Source: Ancylobacter oerskovii
Lineage (GTDB): Bacteria; Pseudomonadota; Alphaproteobacteria; Rhizobiales; Xanthobacteraceae
Reading direction: 5' to 3'
Length of the DNA: 64,000 nt
Assembly (NCBI RefSeq): GCF_018390555.1
Contig: NZ_JAHBGB010000006.1
Coordinates: 372,001-436,000 of the forward strand
Shown one piece after another: positions 42,306 through 52,639 of this stretch (positions are counted from its first letter, which is position 1; each line of letters starts with the position of its first letter). Made by a program: the position numbers and the translations under genes. The notes beneath the pieces are model-generated. The model saw only the letters and a list, made by a program, of their open reading frames with translations. It was not told the origin of the DNA and did no database searches.

Positions 42306-44387
42306 ATGCGCCCGGACGCCCTCAACCCCTATTTCGCCGCCGTCACCGACCTGTCGGGCATCGGGCCGAAGCTCGCCCGTCCGTTCGGCCGGCTGCTCGG
42401 CCGGCCGGAAGGCGCGCGCGTGCTGGACCTCCTCCTGCACCTGCCCTCCTCCACCCTCGACCGCCGCGCCCGCCCGACCATCGCCCAGCTCGCCGCCGGC
42501 GACCTCGCCACGCTGCGCGTGCATGTCGACCGCCATGTCCCCACCCCGCCCGGCTCGCGCGCGCCCTATCGCGTCTACGCCCATGACGAGACCGGCGACC
42601 TGGCGCTGATCTTCTTCGCCGCCGACCGCCGGCGCATGGAGCACATGCTGCCCGTCGGCGAGGACCGCTGGGTGTCCGGCACCGTACAGATGTATGACGG
42701 CCTGCCGCAGATCGTGCATCCCGACCGGGTGCTGGACGATGCCGGGATCGCCCGGCTGCCGCCCGTCGAGCCGGTCTATCCGCTGGTGGAAGGGCTGGGC
42801 CAGGGCCATGTCCGCCGCGCCATCGCCGGCGCGCTGCAGAAGACCGGCCCGCTGCCCGATTGGGGCTCCCTGCCCGGTGCGCCGGAATTCCACGCCGCCC
42901 TCGCCGGCATCCACCAGCCGCAGGACACCGCCGATGCCACGCCCGCCGGCACCGGCTGGCGCCGCCTCGCCTATGACGAATTGCTGGCCGGCCAGCTGGC
43001 CCTCGCTCTGGTGCGCGCCCGCACCGTGCGCAAGACCGGCCGGCCCGTCACCGGCACCGGCGTGCTGACGGCGAAACTCCTCCAGGCCCTGCCCTTCGCG
43101 CTCACCTCTTCGCAGGAGACGGCGCTCGAGGCCATCCGCGCCGACCTCGGCTCCGGCAACCGCATGCTGCGCCTGCTGCAGGGCGATGTCGGCTCCGGCA
43201 AGACGGTGGTAGCGCTGCTCGCCGCCGCCACGGTGATCGAGGCCGGCCATCAGGCGGCGATCATGGCGCCGACCGAAATCCTCGCCCGCCAGCACCTCAA
43301 GACCATCGCCCCGCTCGCCGAGGCCGCCGGCATTCGCGTCGCCGTGCTCACCGGGCGGGAGAAGGGCAAGGCCCGCGGGGCTCTCCTCGATGCCCTGATG
43401 CAGGGCGAGATCGACCTCGTCATCGGCACCCATGCGCTGTTCCAGGAGGGCGTCGGCTTCCGCGATCTCGCGCTCGCCATCGTCGACGAGCAGCACCGCT
43501 TCGGCGTGCACCAGCGCCTCGCCCTCGCCGCCAAGGGTGAGGCGGTGGACGTGCTGGTGATGACCGCCACGCCGATTCCGCGCACGCTGGTGCTCACCTA
43601 TTTCGGCGACATGGATTCTTCCGAGCTGAGGGAGAAGCCCAAGGGCCGCAAGCCGATCGACACCCGCATGGTGGCGATGGACCGGCTCGACGAGGTGATC
43701 GCCCGCCTCGGCCACGCCTTGCAGGAGGGCCGCCGCGTCTACTGGATCTGCCCGCTGGTGGAAGAATCCGAAACCTCCGATCTCGCCGCCGCGCAGGAGC
43801 GTTTCGAGGATCTGCGCCAGCATTTCGGCGCCGCCGTCGGCCTCGTGCACGGCAAGATGAAGGGCGCCGAGAAGGACGCCGCCATGGCCGCCTTCGCGCG
43901 CGGCGAGACCCGCATCCTCGTCGCCACCACCGTCGTGGAGGTCGGCGTCGACGTGCCCGAAGCCAGCATCATCGTCATCGAGCATGCCGAGCGCTTCGGC
44001 CTCGCGCAGCTGCACCAGCTGCGCGGGCGGGTCGGGCGCGGCGACGTCGCCTCGACCTGCCTCTTGGTCTATCGCCGCCCGCTCGGCGAGGTCGCCCGCG
44101 CCCGGCTGGAGGCGCTGCGCGAATCCGACGACGGCTTCTTCCTCGCCGAGAAAGATCTGGAACTGCGCGGCGAGGGCGACCTGCTCGGCACCCGCCAGAG
44201 CGGCCTGCCCGGCTTCCGCGTCGCCCGGCTGGAGGTGCATGGCGATCTCCTGGAGCGCGCCCGCGCCGAGGCCCGCGCCGTCGTCGCCGCCGACCCGGAT
44301 CTCCTCGGCGAGCGCGGCCGGGCCTTGCGCCTGCTGCTGCACATCTTCGAGCGCGACGTCGCGGTGAAGCTGCTCGAGGCCGGCTAG
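42306..44387 (+). CDS. recG: ATP-dependent DNA helicase RecG
   Basis: 693 residues from ATG 42306; the frame is open further upstream, but those codons cross a repeat-rich gap. N-terminal wedge/OB domain (DLSGIGPKLARPFGRLL), Walker A GDVGSGKT at 293-300, DEQH at 394-397, TATPIPRTLVLTYFGDMDSSEL, motif VI HQLRGRVGRGD, and C-terminal region RQSGLPGFRVARLEVHGDLL. It rewinds stalled replication forks and branch-migrates Holliday junctions. Confidence 0.96.
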   Translation: MRPDALNPYFAAVTDLSGIGPKLARPFGRLLGRPEGARVLDLLLHLPSSTLDRRARPTIAQLAAGDLATLRVHVDRHVPTPPGSRAPYRVYAHDETGDLALIFFAADRRRMEHMLPVGEDRWVSGTVQMYDGLPQIVHPDRVLDDAGIARLPPVEPVYPLVEGLGQGHVRRAIAGALQKTGPLPDWGSLPGAPEFHAALAGIHQPQDTADATPAGTGWRRLAYDELLAGQLALALVRARTVRKTGRPVTGTGVLTAKLLQALPFALTSSQETALEAIRADLGSGNRMLRLLQGDVGSGKTVVALLAAATVIEAGHQAAIMAPTEILARQHLKTIAPLAEAAGIRVAVLTGREKGKARGALLDALMQGEIDLVIGTHALFQEGVGFRDLALAIVDEQHRFGVHQRLALAAKGEAVDVLVMTATPIPRTLVLTYFGDMDSSELREKPKGRKPIDTRMVAMDRLDEVIARLGHALQEGRRVYWICPLVEESETSDLAAAQERFEDLRQHFGAAVGLVHGKMKGAEKDAAMAAFARGETRILVATTVVEVGVDVPEASIIVIEHAERFGLAQLHQLRGRVGRGDVASTCLLVYRRPLGEVARARLEALRESDDGFFLAEKDLELRGEGDLLGTRQSGLPGFRVARLEVHGDLLERARAEARAVVAADPDLLGERGRALRLLLHIFERDVAVKLLEAG

Positions 44388-44551
44388 GGCCATGACCGCC
44401 TCGCGGGGCCGGCATCCACCCGGCATCGTGCCGGGGCTTCCGGGAAGGCCCGCATCCGTCCTAAGGTGGGGCCTCGCCAACCGGCGCCCATCCCGTGCGG
44501 ATCTCTTCCCGCACGGATCGACACAGTCCGGCGACACCCTATATCCGGCCC

Positions 44552-44947
44552 ATGATCGACCGACCCACCGTGTCCTCCCTCGCCGCCGCGCCCCTGCGCT
44601 GGGTGCTGTTCATCCTCGCCTGGATCTGCGTCGGCCTCGGCGTGGCCGGCATCGTGGTGCCGGTGCTGCCCGGCACGCCCTTCCTCATCCTCGCCGCCTG
44701 GCTGTTCACCCGCTCCTCGCCGCGCTTCGAGGCCTGGCTGCTGGCGCATCCCCGGCTCGGCCCGGCGGTGGTGGCATGGCGCGCACGGGGCGTGGTGCCG
44801 CGCTGGGCGCAGTTCTTCGCCACCGGATCGATGGCGGCGAGCTTCGTCCTGCTCTCCTTCACCGCCATCCCGCATATGGTGCTCGCCGGCCTCGGCGCGG
44901 TGATGCTCGCCGTCTCCGCCTATCTGCTCACGAGACCGGCCGCGTGA
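44552..44947 (+). CDS. YbaN/DUF454 inner-membrane protein
   Basis: 131 residues with about three hydrophobic spans. [44 protein letters not shown] is the DUF454 (YbaN) signature. The stop overlaps the GTG start of mobA. Function unknown. Confidence 0.9.
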   Translation: MIDRPTVSSLAAAPLRWVLFILAWICVGLGVAGIVVPVLPGTPFLILAAWLFTRSSPRFEAWLLAHPRLGPAVVAWRARGVVPRWAQFFATGSMAASFVLLSFTAIPHMVLAGLGAVMLAVSAYLLTRPAA

Positions 44948-45567
44948 CGACGAGCGCGCCGCCGGCCGCCATCCTCGGCGTGATTCTCGCCGGCGGCCTG
45001 TCGCGCCGCATGGGCGGCGGCGACAAGGGGCTGCGCATGGTCGCCGGCCGCCGCCTCCTCGACCGGGCGATCGAGCGCCTGACGCCGCAGGTCGGCGCCG
45101 TCATCCTCAGTGCCAATGGCGATCCGGCGCGCTTCGGCGTCGCCCTGCCGGTGGTGCCGGATCCGCTGCCGGATTTTCCCGGCCCGCTCGCCGGCCTGCT
45201 GGCCGGCATGGAGCATGCCGTCGCCCGCGCGCCCCGGGCGCGGCACATCCTCACCGTCCCGGCCGACTGCCCGCTGCTGCCGGAAGACCTCGCGACCCGG
45301 CTCGCCGCCGGCAAGGGCGAGGCGGCCGCCGCCATCGCGGCCTCCGGCGGACGCGACCACCCGGTGATCGGCCTGTGGGACGTCTCCCTCGCCCCGCTGC
45401 TGCGTCACCTGCTGGTCGCGGAAGGCGAGCGCCGCGTGCGCGCCTTCACCGCCCGCGCCGGTGCGGTGACGGTCGATTGGCCGGACGAGCCCTATGATCC
45501 GTTCCTGAACGTCAATACGCCGGAAGACCTGGCCGCCGCCGAGGCACTGATCGCCGGCAGCCGGTGA
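44944..45567 (+). CDS. mobA: Molybdenum cofactor guanylyltransferase MobA
   Basis: 207 residues from GTG 44944, overlapping the DUF454 stop (GTGA). N-terminal nucleotidyltransferase loop [16 protein letters not shown], later [32 protein letters not shown] and [12 protein letters not shown] are standard MobA motifs. It transfers GMP from GTP to Mo-molybdopterin to make the MGD form used by DMSO-reductase-family enzymes. Confidence 0.95.
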   Translation: MTTSAPPAAILGVILAGGLSRRMGGGDKGLRMVAGRRLLDRAIERLTPQVGAVILSANGDPARFGVALPVVPDPLPDFPGPLAGLLAGMEHAVARAPRARHILTVPADCPLLPEDLATRLAAGKGEAAAAIAASGGRDHPVIGLWDVSLAPLLRHLLVAEGERRVRAFTARAGAVTVDWPDEPYDPFLNVNTPEDLAAAEALIAGSR

Positions 45568-45600
45568 GCCGCAGCGCCTGCGACGCCGGGCCGCCGCCTC

Positions 45601-46122
45601 TCAGCCCGTCCGCCACTCCACGAGGTTCACCGCCGCCGCATGCGCCTCGACGAAATCGGCCACCGCCTCGGCGTCGTCGAGGTCGATCACCGGCACCGGC
45701 GCCTCCGGCAGCGGCGTGTCGGAGGCGATGGCCGCGATGAACGGGTCGGCGGGATACAGGAACGGCTTGCCGACTTCCGCCCGGTGGATCTCGATCTTCG
45801 GGTGACGGTCGCGCTTGAAGCCCTCCACCAGCACCAGGTCGACCGGCGCCAGCTTGGAGAGGAGTTCCGGCAGCTCCGGCTCTGATGCACCACGCAGCTC
45901 ATGCATTAGTGCCCAGCGCATCGCGGAGGCGACCAGCACCTCGCTCGCCCCCACCACGCGGTGGGTGTGCGAATCCTTGCCGGGCACGTCGACGTCGAAT
46001 GCGTGATGCGCATGCTTGATGGTGGAGACCTTCAGTCCCCGCCCGACCAGCACTGGGATCAGCCGGGCGAGCAGCGTTGTCTTGCCCGCCCCGCTCCAGC
46101 CGGCGAAACCCATCACGCGCAT
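45601..46122 (-). CDS. mobB: Molybdopterin-guanine dinucleotide biosynthesis protein MobB
   Basis: 173 residues from ATG 46122. P-loop GWSGAGKTTLLARLIP at about 8-23, STIKHAHHAFDVDVPGKDSHTHRVVGA, and LVLVEGFKRDRHPKIEIHR are MobB hallmarks. The GTPase aids MobA. It lies convergent to mobA with a 33-bp gap. Confidence 0.95.
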   Translation of the reverse strand: MRVMGFAGWSGAGKTTLLARLIPVLVGRGLKVSTIKHAHHAFDVDVPGKDSHTHRVVGASEVLVASAMRWALMHELRGASEPELPELLSKLAPVDLVLVEGFKRDRHPKIEIHRAEVGKPFLYPADPFIAAIASDTPLPEAPVPVIDLDDAEAVADFVEAHAAAVNLVEWRTG

Positions 46123-46209
46123 CGACGTCTCCTCTGTCGCGTCCCGCCGGTGCCTCGCGGCTTGCCGGCCTCGCCCGTCCGCCTTAAGCGGGAAGCGGGA
46201 GTGACCTAG

Positions 46210-46455
46210 ATGCAATCTGCCGCCTCGCCCGACAAGCCCCGACGCCTCGACCTGAAGGGCCTGAAATGCCCGCTGCCGGCGCTACACACCCGCCGGGCGC
46301 TGCAACGTGCCGCGCCGGGCGAACGCTTCGAGGTGGTCTGTACCGATCCGATGGCGGTGATCGACATCCCCCATCTCGTCGGCCAGCTCGGCGACGTGAT
46401 GGAAGCCAGCGAGCGGCGCGAGGCCGAGCTCGTCTTCCTCATCCGCAAGGCGTGA
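46210..46455 (+). CDS. TusA-like sulfurtransferase
   Basis: 81 residues. LDLKGLKCPLPALHTRRALQ contains the CPxP-type motif with active Cys20; VVCTDPMAVIDIPHLVGQLGD follows. TusA-fold proteins relay persulfide sulfur, for example for tRNA thiolation or molybdenum cofactor. The divergent position beside mobB fits a role in Mo-cofactor enzyme maturation, but this is inference. Confidence 0.85.
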   Translation: MQSAASPDKPRRLDLKGLKCPLPALHTRRALQRAAPGERFEVVCTDPMAVIDIPHLVGQLGDVMEASERREAELVFLIRKA

Positions 46456-46458
46456 GGG

Positions 46459-46752
46459 TCAACCCTCGTCGCGCCAGTCGAAGGGCAGCGGCGCCTCGCG
46501 AAAGGCGAATCGGTCGAGATGGCGGGCCACCACGCCCTTCATCCGCTCCAGCGTCTCGCCGTCGACCGCCTCCAGCCGCACGCCGAGCGCCAGCGGGTCG
46601 GCATGCAGCGTGGCGACGGTGTTTTCCGGCAGCACGATCCGGCCGTCCTCCGGGGTGAAGCTGACCTCGAACTTGTGCGCCCAGTGCTTGCAGAGCTGCT
46701 GCAGATAGCGGCTGGCATGGGCGGTCGGCACGGTGGCGGCGCTGTTGGGCAT
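46459..46752 (-). CDS. DUF2218 family protein
   Basis: 97 residues from ATG 46752. TAHASRYLQQLCKHWAHKFEVSFTPEDGRIVLP and a C-terminal RHLDRFAFREAPLPFDW match the DUF2218 family, small proteins often found beside siderophore- or metal-related genes. It converges on the TusA-like gene with only 3 bases between. Function unknown. Confidence 0.82.
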   Translation of the reverse strand: MPNSAATVPTAHASRYLQQLCKHWAHKFEVSFTPEDGRIVLPENTVATLHADPLALGVRLEAVDGETLERMKGVVARHLDRFAFREAPLPFDWRDEG

Positions 46753-46906
46753 GGGTTCAGGCTCACATGAGGATCGAGAACATTTCTCTAATACGCTGAT
46801 TTCAAAGGATCCACCGCCGAGAGTTCTCCTCACCGGAGTGTGAGGGAAGCGCATGGCTCGCCGACGCCGGGACTGGGGCCGGGGCCGGCACGCCATGCGC
46901 GGCTCC

Positions 46907-47833
46907 TCAGGGCGTCGGCCGGAACACGCCGTCGGCGTCGCGCTTCAGTGGCGCGGCCTGCGTCGGCAGCGGCGCGCCGGGCGCGTCGAGCACCGAGACG
47001 CCCTCCTTCCAGTCGGCCGGGGCGATGGCGATGTAGCGGGCATAGCCGCCCGAGCCGCCGAGCGGCTTGGCGAAGCCGATCGTCACCAGCGCCCCGCTCT
47101 CCGGCACCTTGTCGAGATTGGCGACGCCCTCCGCCTGGGCGAAATTGTTGTGCATCAGCCAATGCTCGCCTTCCAGCGTCGGCGTGGTGTCGGTGTCCAG
47201 CGGCTCATGGCCGTGGAACAGGATCTTGCGCTCCAGATGCAGGAACTTCAGCGCCGCGAGGCTAACGCCGGGAAACGGCGCCTTGCCGAAGCGCTCCCTG
47301 TCGCCCCACTTCTTGTACCAGTCGGAGCGCACGAACACGACCGCCCCTTCCGGGATGCGCCCATGCTCGGTCTCCCACGCCTCGATGTCGGCGACCTGCA
47401 GGTGATAGCCCTCGTCGGCCGCCACCTTGCCGGAGATGTCGATCACCGCCAGCGGGCGGATCGCGAAGCTCGCCGGCAGGTCGGAGATGGTGGCGCCCTT
47501 CGGGTTCCAGTGCGAGGGCGGGTCGAGCTGGGTGCCGTACTGGTCGGTGGTCAGCTCATAGGCCGAGGCGACGAAGCCGTGCTTCTCATAGGTGAATTCC
47601 TCGCCCTTCTTCACATAGCCCTCGATGTCCCGCCCGGCGACGGCCGGCTTGAACACCGCATTGCCGAAGCCCGGCCACACCGGCTGCACCGGCTCGAAGG
47701 CATGGGTGAGGTCGATATATTTGGCGCCCTTCAGCGACTGCTCGTAGATCTTCCACAGCGGCGGCTCCTCGGCGCGGGCGACCCCGCCGAGGACGCCCAG
47801 CGCGGCCAGTGCCGCGATCGTCATACGCATCAT
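46907..47833 (-). CDS. Exported cyclase-family (PF04199-like) hydrolase
   Basis: 308 residues from the first of several clustered ATGs at 47833. Signal peptide ends near ARAEEP (about 22). The fold has YIDLTHAFEPVQPVWPGF and the metal-site strand DQYGTQLDPPSHW. Where kynurenine formamidase and isatin hydrolase have HxxxHxDxxxH, this protein has Q98, Q102, D104 and H108 at the same spacing. It may use a changed metal site or a different substrate; it is probably periplasmic. Confidence 0.8.
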   Translation of the reverse strand: MMRMTIAALAALGVLGGVARAEEPPLWKIYEQSLKGAKYIDLTHAFEPVQPVWPGFGNAVFKPAVAGRDIEGYVKKGEEFTYEKHGFVASAYELTTDQYGTQLDPPSHWNPKGATISDLPASFAIRPLAVIDISGKVAADEGYHLQVADIEAWETEHGRIPEGAVVFVRSDWYKKWGDRERFGKAPFPGVSLAALKFLHLERKILFHGHEPLDTDTTPTLEGEHWLMHNNFAQAEGVANLDKVPESGALVTIGFAKPLGGSGGYARYIAIAPADWKEGVSVLDAPGAPLPTQAAPLKRDADGVFRPTP

Positions 47834-48004
47834 GTCCAGCCTCCGGCGCTTCCCGTTCGGTGAAGCGCCAGCCTCCGGCCTTTGGCGGCGGCGCACAAGA
47901 TGGCGGGCGGCGACGTTTCTTCCCGATTCGACGCGCCCGGCAGAATGCCGATCCCTGCTCCGCCGGCCGGGAAAGTCACCGGCGAGCGCGGGCTTTCCCG
48001 CCTT

Positions 48005-48673
48005 TCACCCACCGCCCGGCCTCGCCGCCTCGGCGGTGCGAATGCCGGCCAGCCAGTTCTCCACCGTCGGCAGGATGCGCGCGACGATCACCTCGACGCC
48101 GGCGGCATTGGGATGCATCCGGTCCGGCAGGTTGAGCGACGGGTTTCCCGCCACGCCGGAGAGGAAGAACGGGTAGAGCGGAATCCCGTGCTTGCGGGCC
48201 AGCCGCGGATAGAGGGCGTGGAAGTCGGACATGTAGATCAGCCCCTTGCGCGAGGGGGCCCACATGCCGGCCAGCAGCACGGGAATGCCGCGCGCCTTCA
48301 GCCGGGTGATGATGGTGTCGAGCGCCCGCTCGGTGAGGGCGAGGTCGAGGCCGCGCAGCGCATCATTGGCGCCGAGCTCGAGAATCACCCCGTCGGTTCC
48401 GCGCGGCACGGCGCGCTCCAGCCGCTCCAGCCCCGAGGTCGCGGTATTGCCGGAAACCCCGGCATTGCTCACCACGACGTCGTGTCCGCGCTCCCGCAGC
48501 GCCGCCTGCAGCCGGGCGGGAAAGGCATCGCCCGGCGACAGGCGGAAGCCGGCGGTGAGGCTGTCGCCGAACGCCACGAGGCGCAGCGTCTCCGCCTGCG
48601 CCGCGCCGACCAGCATCAGCCACAGCACCACCGGCGCGACGCGGACGAGGAACCCCAGTCGGCCGCTGGTCAT
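48005..48673 (-). CDS. GDSL-type arylesterase (TesA/EstA-like)
   Basis: 222 residues from ATG 48673. Signal peptide ends AAQAE (about 28). SGNH hydrolase blocks: I FGDSLTAGF, II with Gly in NAGVSGNT, III LELGANDALRG, V DRMHPNAAGV. E. coli TesA-like periplasmic esterases/lysophospholipases have this size and order. Longer starts at 48694 or 48784 are possible but less likely. Confidence 0.9.
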   Translation of the reverse strand: MTSGRLGFLVRVAPVVLWLMLVGAAQAETLRLVAFGDSLTAGFRLSPGDAFPARLQAALRERGHDVVVSNAGVSGNTATSGLERLERAVPRGTDGVILELGANDALRGLDLALTERALDTIITRLKARGIPVLLAGMWAPSRKGLIYMSDFHALYPRLARKHGIPLYPFFLSGVAGNPSLNLPDRMHPNAAGVEVIVARILPTVENWLAGIRTAEAARPGGG

Positions 48674-48803
48674 GAAGGCCGCCGCCATCCGCATCCGTCC
48701 CCGCCCGTCGAGCCCATGGCGCCGCCCCGTCTCCGTTGCATCCGCCCGCAGGCTAGCACGGCGCCGGCGGCCGGCCGGCAACAAGCGCGTGTACGGGGTT
48801 GCC

Positions 48804-49475
48804 CTATTGGCCGCTATCGCCCGCCAGCAAGGGGAGGATGGCGAAGAGCGGCGGCAGCAGGAACGCCCACACGCCGAGCCCGATGAACAGCCCGGCGGCG
48901 ACCAGGCAGCCCAGCGCGAAGGCGATGACGGAAGGCAGCATCCGCCGGATCCGCGCCGTCGCCTCGCCCCGCGTCTCGGCCGGCGCCCGCTGCAGCAGCG
49001 AGGCGACGTCGAGCATGATCTGGGTGGTGGTCATGGTCATCACCGTCGTCGGCGGCGCGCTTGCCAGATGCAGGCGATGGGTGGCGTTCTGCATCGCCAT
49101 GGCGGCGACCAGCACCATGCCGGTCGCCAGCGCCTGCCAGGCGTCGCCATCCGGGAACGGCCCGAAGCGGATGGCGAAGCCCGCCGCCGCGGCCAGCAGC
49201 CCCGCCTTGGCGCAGAGCAGCAGCCGGAAGGCCGGCAGCCCCCGCTTCCGCAGCGCGCCACCCAGCAGCTGGGTCGCCACCACGATCACGCAGAACACCG
49301 GCAGCGCCAGCAGCTTGGCGACGGCCCCGGAGGTGCCGTGGGCCAGCGAGGCGCCGAAGGTGACGAAGTTCCCGGTGACATGGGTGGTGAACAGCCCGTG
49401 CAGCGACAGGAAGCCGAGCGTATCGACATAGCCGCCATTGAGGCTCAGCAGCAGAGGCGTGCGGGTTGCGTTCAT
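48804..49475 (-). CDS. YoaK/DUF1275 family membrane protein
   Basis: 223 residues from ATG 49475, about six hydrophobic spans. LLLSLNGGYVDTLGFLSLHGLFTTHVTGNFVTFG at the N-terminus and NATHRLHLASAPPTTVMTMTTTQIMLD mid-protein are DUF1275 signatures. Function unknown. Confidence 0.9.
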   Translation of the reverse strand: MNATRTPLLLSLNGGYVDTLGFLSLHGLFTTHVTGNFVTFGASLAHGTSGAVAKLLALPVFCVIVVATQLLGGALRKRGLPAFRLLLCAKAGLLAAAAGFAIRFGPFPDGDAWQALATGMVLVAAMAMQNATHRLHLASAPPTTVMTMTTTQIMLDVASLLQRAPAETRGEATARIRRMLPSVIAFALGCLVAAGLFIGLGVWAFLLPPLFAILPLLAGDSGQ

Positions 49476-49754
49476 CGGCGGGCTGTCCTCCGTTGCGGAT
49501 CGGCGCTCCCCGGCTCCGCTTTGCCGGAAACGGGAAGCCATATTGCGCCCGCCATTTTCCGCGTGTCGACAGGCTTGCATCCCGCACCGGGCGAGGACGC
49601 CCGGAGGGGAGGCAAGGCGCCCGACGCCCCCGCGGAACCGGGCAAGGCGGCGAGAACCGCCGGAACGGGCTGTGAATGACCTTACACCGGGCTTGCGCCC
49701 CGGGGCCGGCTGTGGCAAAGGTCGCCCCGCTTTCGGGGAGCACCTCCCCGGCGA

Positions 49755-49829
<75 letters not shown>

Positions 49830-50096
49830 TCCTCCCGAAAAATCAGCACGTTGCATCGGTTTTCGCACTCCGCCCGTGAAGTGTCGTCCGGCGAGGCGGC
49901 GACTCGCGATCCCCTGCGGTGCGGCACGGGCCTGCGCGGCCTCCCACCTTCTGCCGCGCGCTGATTCGCGGAACGGCCACATCCCGTGCGACCCGGGCGC
50001 CGACTTCCAGCCTGCCCCCGCCCGCTCCCCCCTCGGCTGGACAGCGCCGCCCTGCCGGTGCCAGAGAGGGACGCCATTGCCGTGGGAGGGTCGCCG

Positions 50097-50291
50097 ATGC
50101 GCCGCAAGGACGATGCCGAAGCCGAGGAGCGCGCCCGGCGCCTCGCCGCCGCGCTGCGCGAGAATCTCAAGCGGCGCAAGGCGCAGGCGCGCGGGCGCGA
50201 TGCCGCCGACGCCCCGTCACCTTCCCCCGATACCCCCTCGCCCGCCGCGGCGCCGTCCCCGCAATCCCCCGCCGGCGAGAACGAGGACTGA
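50097..50291 (+). CDS. Small basic conserved protein upstream of murA
   Basis: 64 residues. LAAALRENLKRRKAQARGRDA is a short basic helix I recall from small proteins encoded just before murA in many Rhizobiales; the tail is Pro/Ala/Ser rich and probably disordered. GGGAGG lies upstream. No known function. Confidence 0.65.
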   Translation: MRRKDDAEAEERARRLAAALRENLKRRKAQARGRDAADAPSPSPDTPSPAAAPSPQSPAGENED

Positions 50292-50445
50292 CGCCGCCGG
50301 CCGGCGAATTGCCGCGCCGCCCGCCACGCGCTAGGACTGGCGATCAATGTGGGGGAAGCGCCGCGCGAATCGCGGTTCCCCGGATGAGAACCACTGCCGC
50401 CGCGAGCGCCTCGACGCCTCGCCCCGGCGAGGGAGCACGACATAG

Positions 50446-51735
50446 ATGGACCGCATCCGCATCGTCGGCGGCAACCCGCTCAACGGGTCGATTCCGATCT
50501 CCGGCGCCAAGAACGCCGCGCTGCCGCTGATGATCGCCGGCCTGCTCACCGACGAGAAGCTGGTGCTGGAAAACGTGCCGCGCCTCGCCGACGTGGCGCT
50601 GCTGCAGCGCATCCTCGGCAATCACGGCATCGACATCACCGTGGCCGGCAAGCGGCGGGGCGATGATGCCTATGCCGGGCAGACGCTGGAAATCGACGCC
50701 CGCGTCATCGTCGACACCACCGCGCCCTATGATCTCGTCTCGCGCATGCGGGCCAGCTTCTGGGTCATCGGCCCGCTGCTGGCGCGCATGGGGCAGGCGC
50801 GGGTGTCGCTGCCGGGCGGCTGCGCCATCGGCACGCGGCCGGTGGACTTCCATCTCGACGCGCTGCGCGCGCTCGGCGCCGAGATCGAGATCGACGCCGG
50901 CTATGTCATCGCCCGCGCCCCGAAGGGGCTGAAGGGCGCGCGCGTGGTGTTCCCGAAAGTATCGGTCGGCGCCACCCACACCGCGATCATGGCCGCCAGC
51001 CTCGCGGATGGCGAGACCATCCTCGAGAACGCCGCCCGCGAGCCGGAGATCGTCGACCTCGCCGATTGCATCAACGCCATGGGCGGGCGCATCGAGGGCC
51101 AGGGCTCCCCGATCATCCGCATCGTCGGCGTGCCACGCCTCAAGGGCGCCCGCCACGCGGTGCTGCCGGACCGCATCGAGGCCGGCACCTATGCGATGGC
51201 GGTGGCGATGACCGGCGGTGACGTGATGCTGTCCGGCGCCCGCGCCGATACGCTCGAATCCGCCCTCGATACGCTGCGCGAGGCCGGCGCGGAACTCACC
51301 GTCTCCAATGAAGGCCTGCGCGTGAAGCGCAACGGCGCCGGCATCGCGCCGGTGGAGGTATCGACCGCCCCCTTCCCCGGCTTCCCCACCGACCTGCAGG
51401 CGCAGCTGATGGCGCTGACCACCCGCGCCCGCGGCACCTCGAAGATCACCGAGACCATCTTCGAGAATCGCTTCATGCATGTGCAGGAGCTGGCCCGGCT
51501 CGGCGCCCGCATCCATCTCGACGGCGATACCGCCACCATCGAGGGCGTGGAACGGCTCACCGGCGCCCCGGTGATGGCGACCGACCTGCGCGCCTCGGTG
51601 TCGCTGGTGATCGGCGCGCTGGCGGCGGAGGGCGAGAGCATGATCCACCGGGTCTACCATCTCGACCGCGGCTTCGAGCGGCTGGAGGAGAAGCTCTCCG
51701 CCTGCGGCGCGCAAATCGAGCGTCTGGCCGGCTGA
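50446..51735 (+). CDS. murA: UDP-N-acetylglucosamine 1-carboxyvinyltransferase MurA
   Basis: 429 residues. [24 protein letters not shown] start, catalytic Cys126 in [16 protein letters not shown], Asp in later [19 protein letters not shown]-synthase fold. It catalyses the first committed peptidoglycan step, moving enolpyruvate from PEP to UDP-GlcNAc. The catalytic Cys, when present, gives fosfomycin sensitivity. Confidence 0.97.
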   Translation: MDRIRIVGGNPLNGSIPISGAKNAALPLMIAGLLTDEKLVLENVPRLADVALLQRILGNHGIDITVAGKRRGDDAYAGQTLEIDARVIVDTTAPYDLVSRMRASFWVIGPLLARMGQARVSLPGGCAIGTRPVDFHLDALRALGAEIEIDAGYVIARAPKGLKGARVVFPKVSVGATHTAIMAASLADGETILENAAREPEIVDLADCINAMGGRIEGQGSPIIRIVGVPRLKGARHAVLPDRIEAGTYAMAVAMTGGDVMLSGARADTLESALDTLREAGAELTVSNEGLRVKRNGAGIAPVEVSTAPFPGFPTDLQAQLMALTTRARGTSKITETIFENRFMHVQELARLGARIHLDGDTATIEGVERLTGAPVMATDLRASVSLVIGALAAEGESMIHRVYHLDRGFERLEEKLSACGAQIERLAG

Positions 51736-51895
51736 GGCGGCGGGCGCCGCCTCTCCGGGCGCCCTCCTTCCGATCCCCGGCCTGCCTGTCTGCGCTTGCA
51801 GGCATTCCGCTCGTCGGCATCCCACTTGTCCGCCCCACTTGCGGCCGGCGGGCTGCCGCTCCATCTGTGCGCGGTAAGCGACGCGGAGAACGGAA

Positions 51896-52405
51896 ATGGG
51901 CAGCGGCCTCAAGCTGATTGCGCTCGACGACGAGGATCTCGCCGTCCTGTCGGTGCATCTCCAGGATGCGGTGGTGACGGTCGGCGACATGGCGTTCCAG
52001 CCCGGCGACCGACGCTTCGTCATGCTCGCCAACCGGTTCGATTGGGAAACCGCGGTGCAGAAGGAACTGGCGGCGGAGGGCGTCGGCGCGCAAGGCGACG
52101 TGGCGCTCGATCTCGGGCCGGCCGGCAAGGCGCCGTCGGGCTGCGTGCGGCGGCGGGCGGGCGTCCGCTTCGAGCATGTACTGGGCGCGCGGGTGCGCGG
52201 CATCGACCTCAAGCGCAAGCGCGACGTGCTGAACCTTTTGCTCGTCACCTTCGAGCCGACCAGCTCTCCCTCCGGCACCGTCACCTTCACCTTTTCCGGC
52301 GGCGGCCAGCTGCAATTGACGGTGGACTGCCTGGAAGCCGGCGTCGAGGATCTCGGCCCCGCCTGGGACGCCAAGGGCACGCCCTGCCACGACAAGACGG
52401 CGTGA
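51896..52405 (+). CDS. DUF2948 family protein
   Basis: 169 residues, starts GSGLKLIALDDEDLAVLSVHLQDAVV and contains FMLANRFDWE-like and GVRFEHVLGARVRGIDLKRK segments, the DUF2948 family seen between murA and hisD in rhizobia. Cytoplasmic, function unknown. Confidence 0.9.
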   Translation: MGSGLKLIALDDEDLAVLSVHLQDAVVTVGDMAFQPGDRRFVMLANRFDWETAVQKELAAEGVGAQGDVALDLGPAGKAPSGCVRRRAGVRFEHVLGARVRGIDLKRKRDVLNLLLVTFEPTSSPSGTVTFTFSGGGQLQLTVDCLEAGVEDLGPAWDAKGTPCHDKTA

Positions 52406-52639
52406 CCTCACGGCCCTACCCCGCCATCCGCGTCGCCGGGCGGCACGCACCTTCGCCTTCAAGCTCGATCTCTTTCGGACGGGCCCTCCGGGCGGCCGAC
52501 GCCGCCGGGGTGGTTGCATGCGGCCCGGCGCGTCCTGCCCCTTGTCATCCGGCGGCACGGTTGCGATACGGGGAGCCGTGACCGCCGCGACCCGCGGCAT
52601 GCCGACCGGCCATCCGGCCGCCGCTTGCAGGACCCCGCC

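Noticed and set aside
41856-44537. 893-codon minus-strand frame
   Set aside because: Antisense to recG and flanking repeats; low complexity and no motif.
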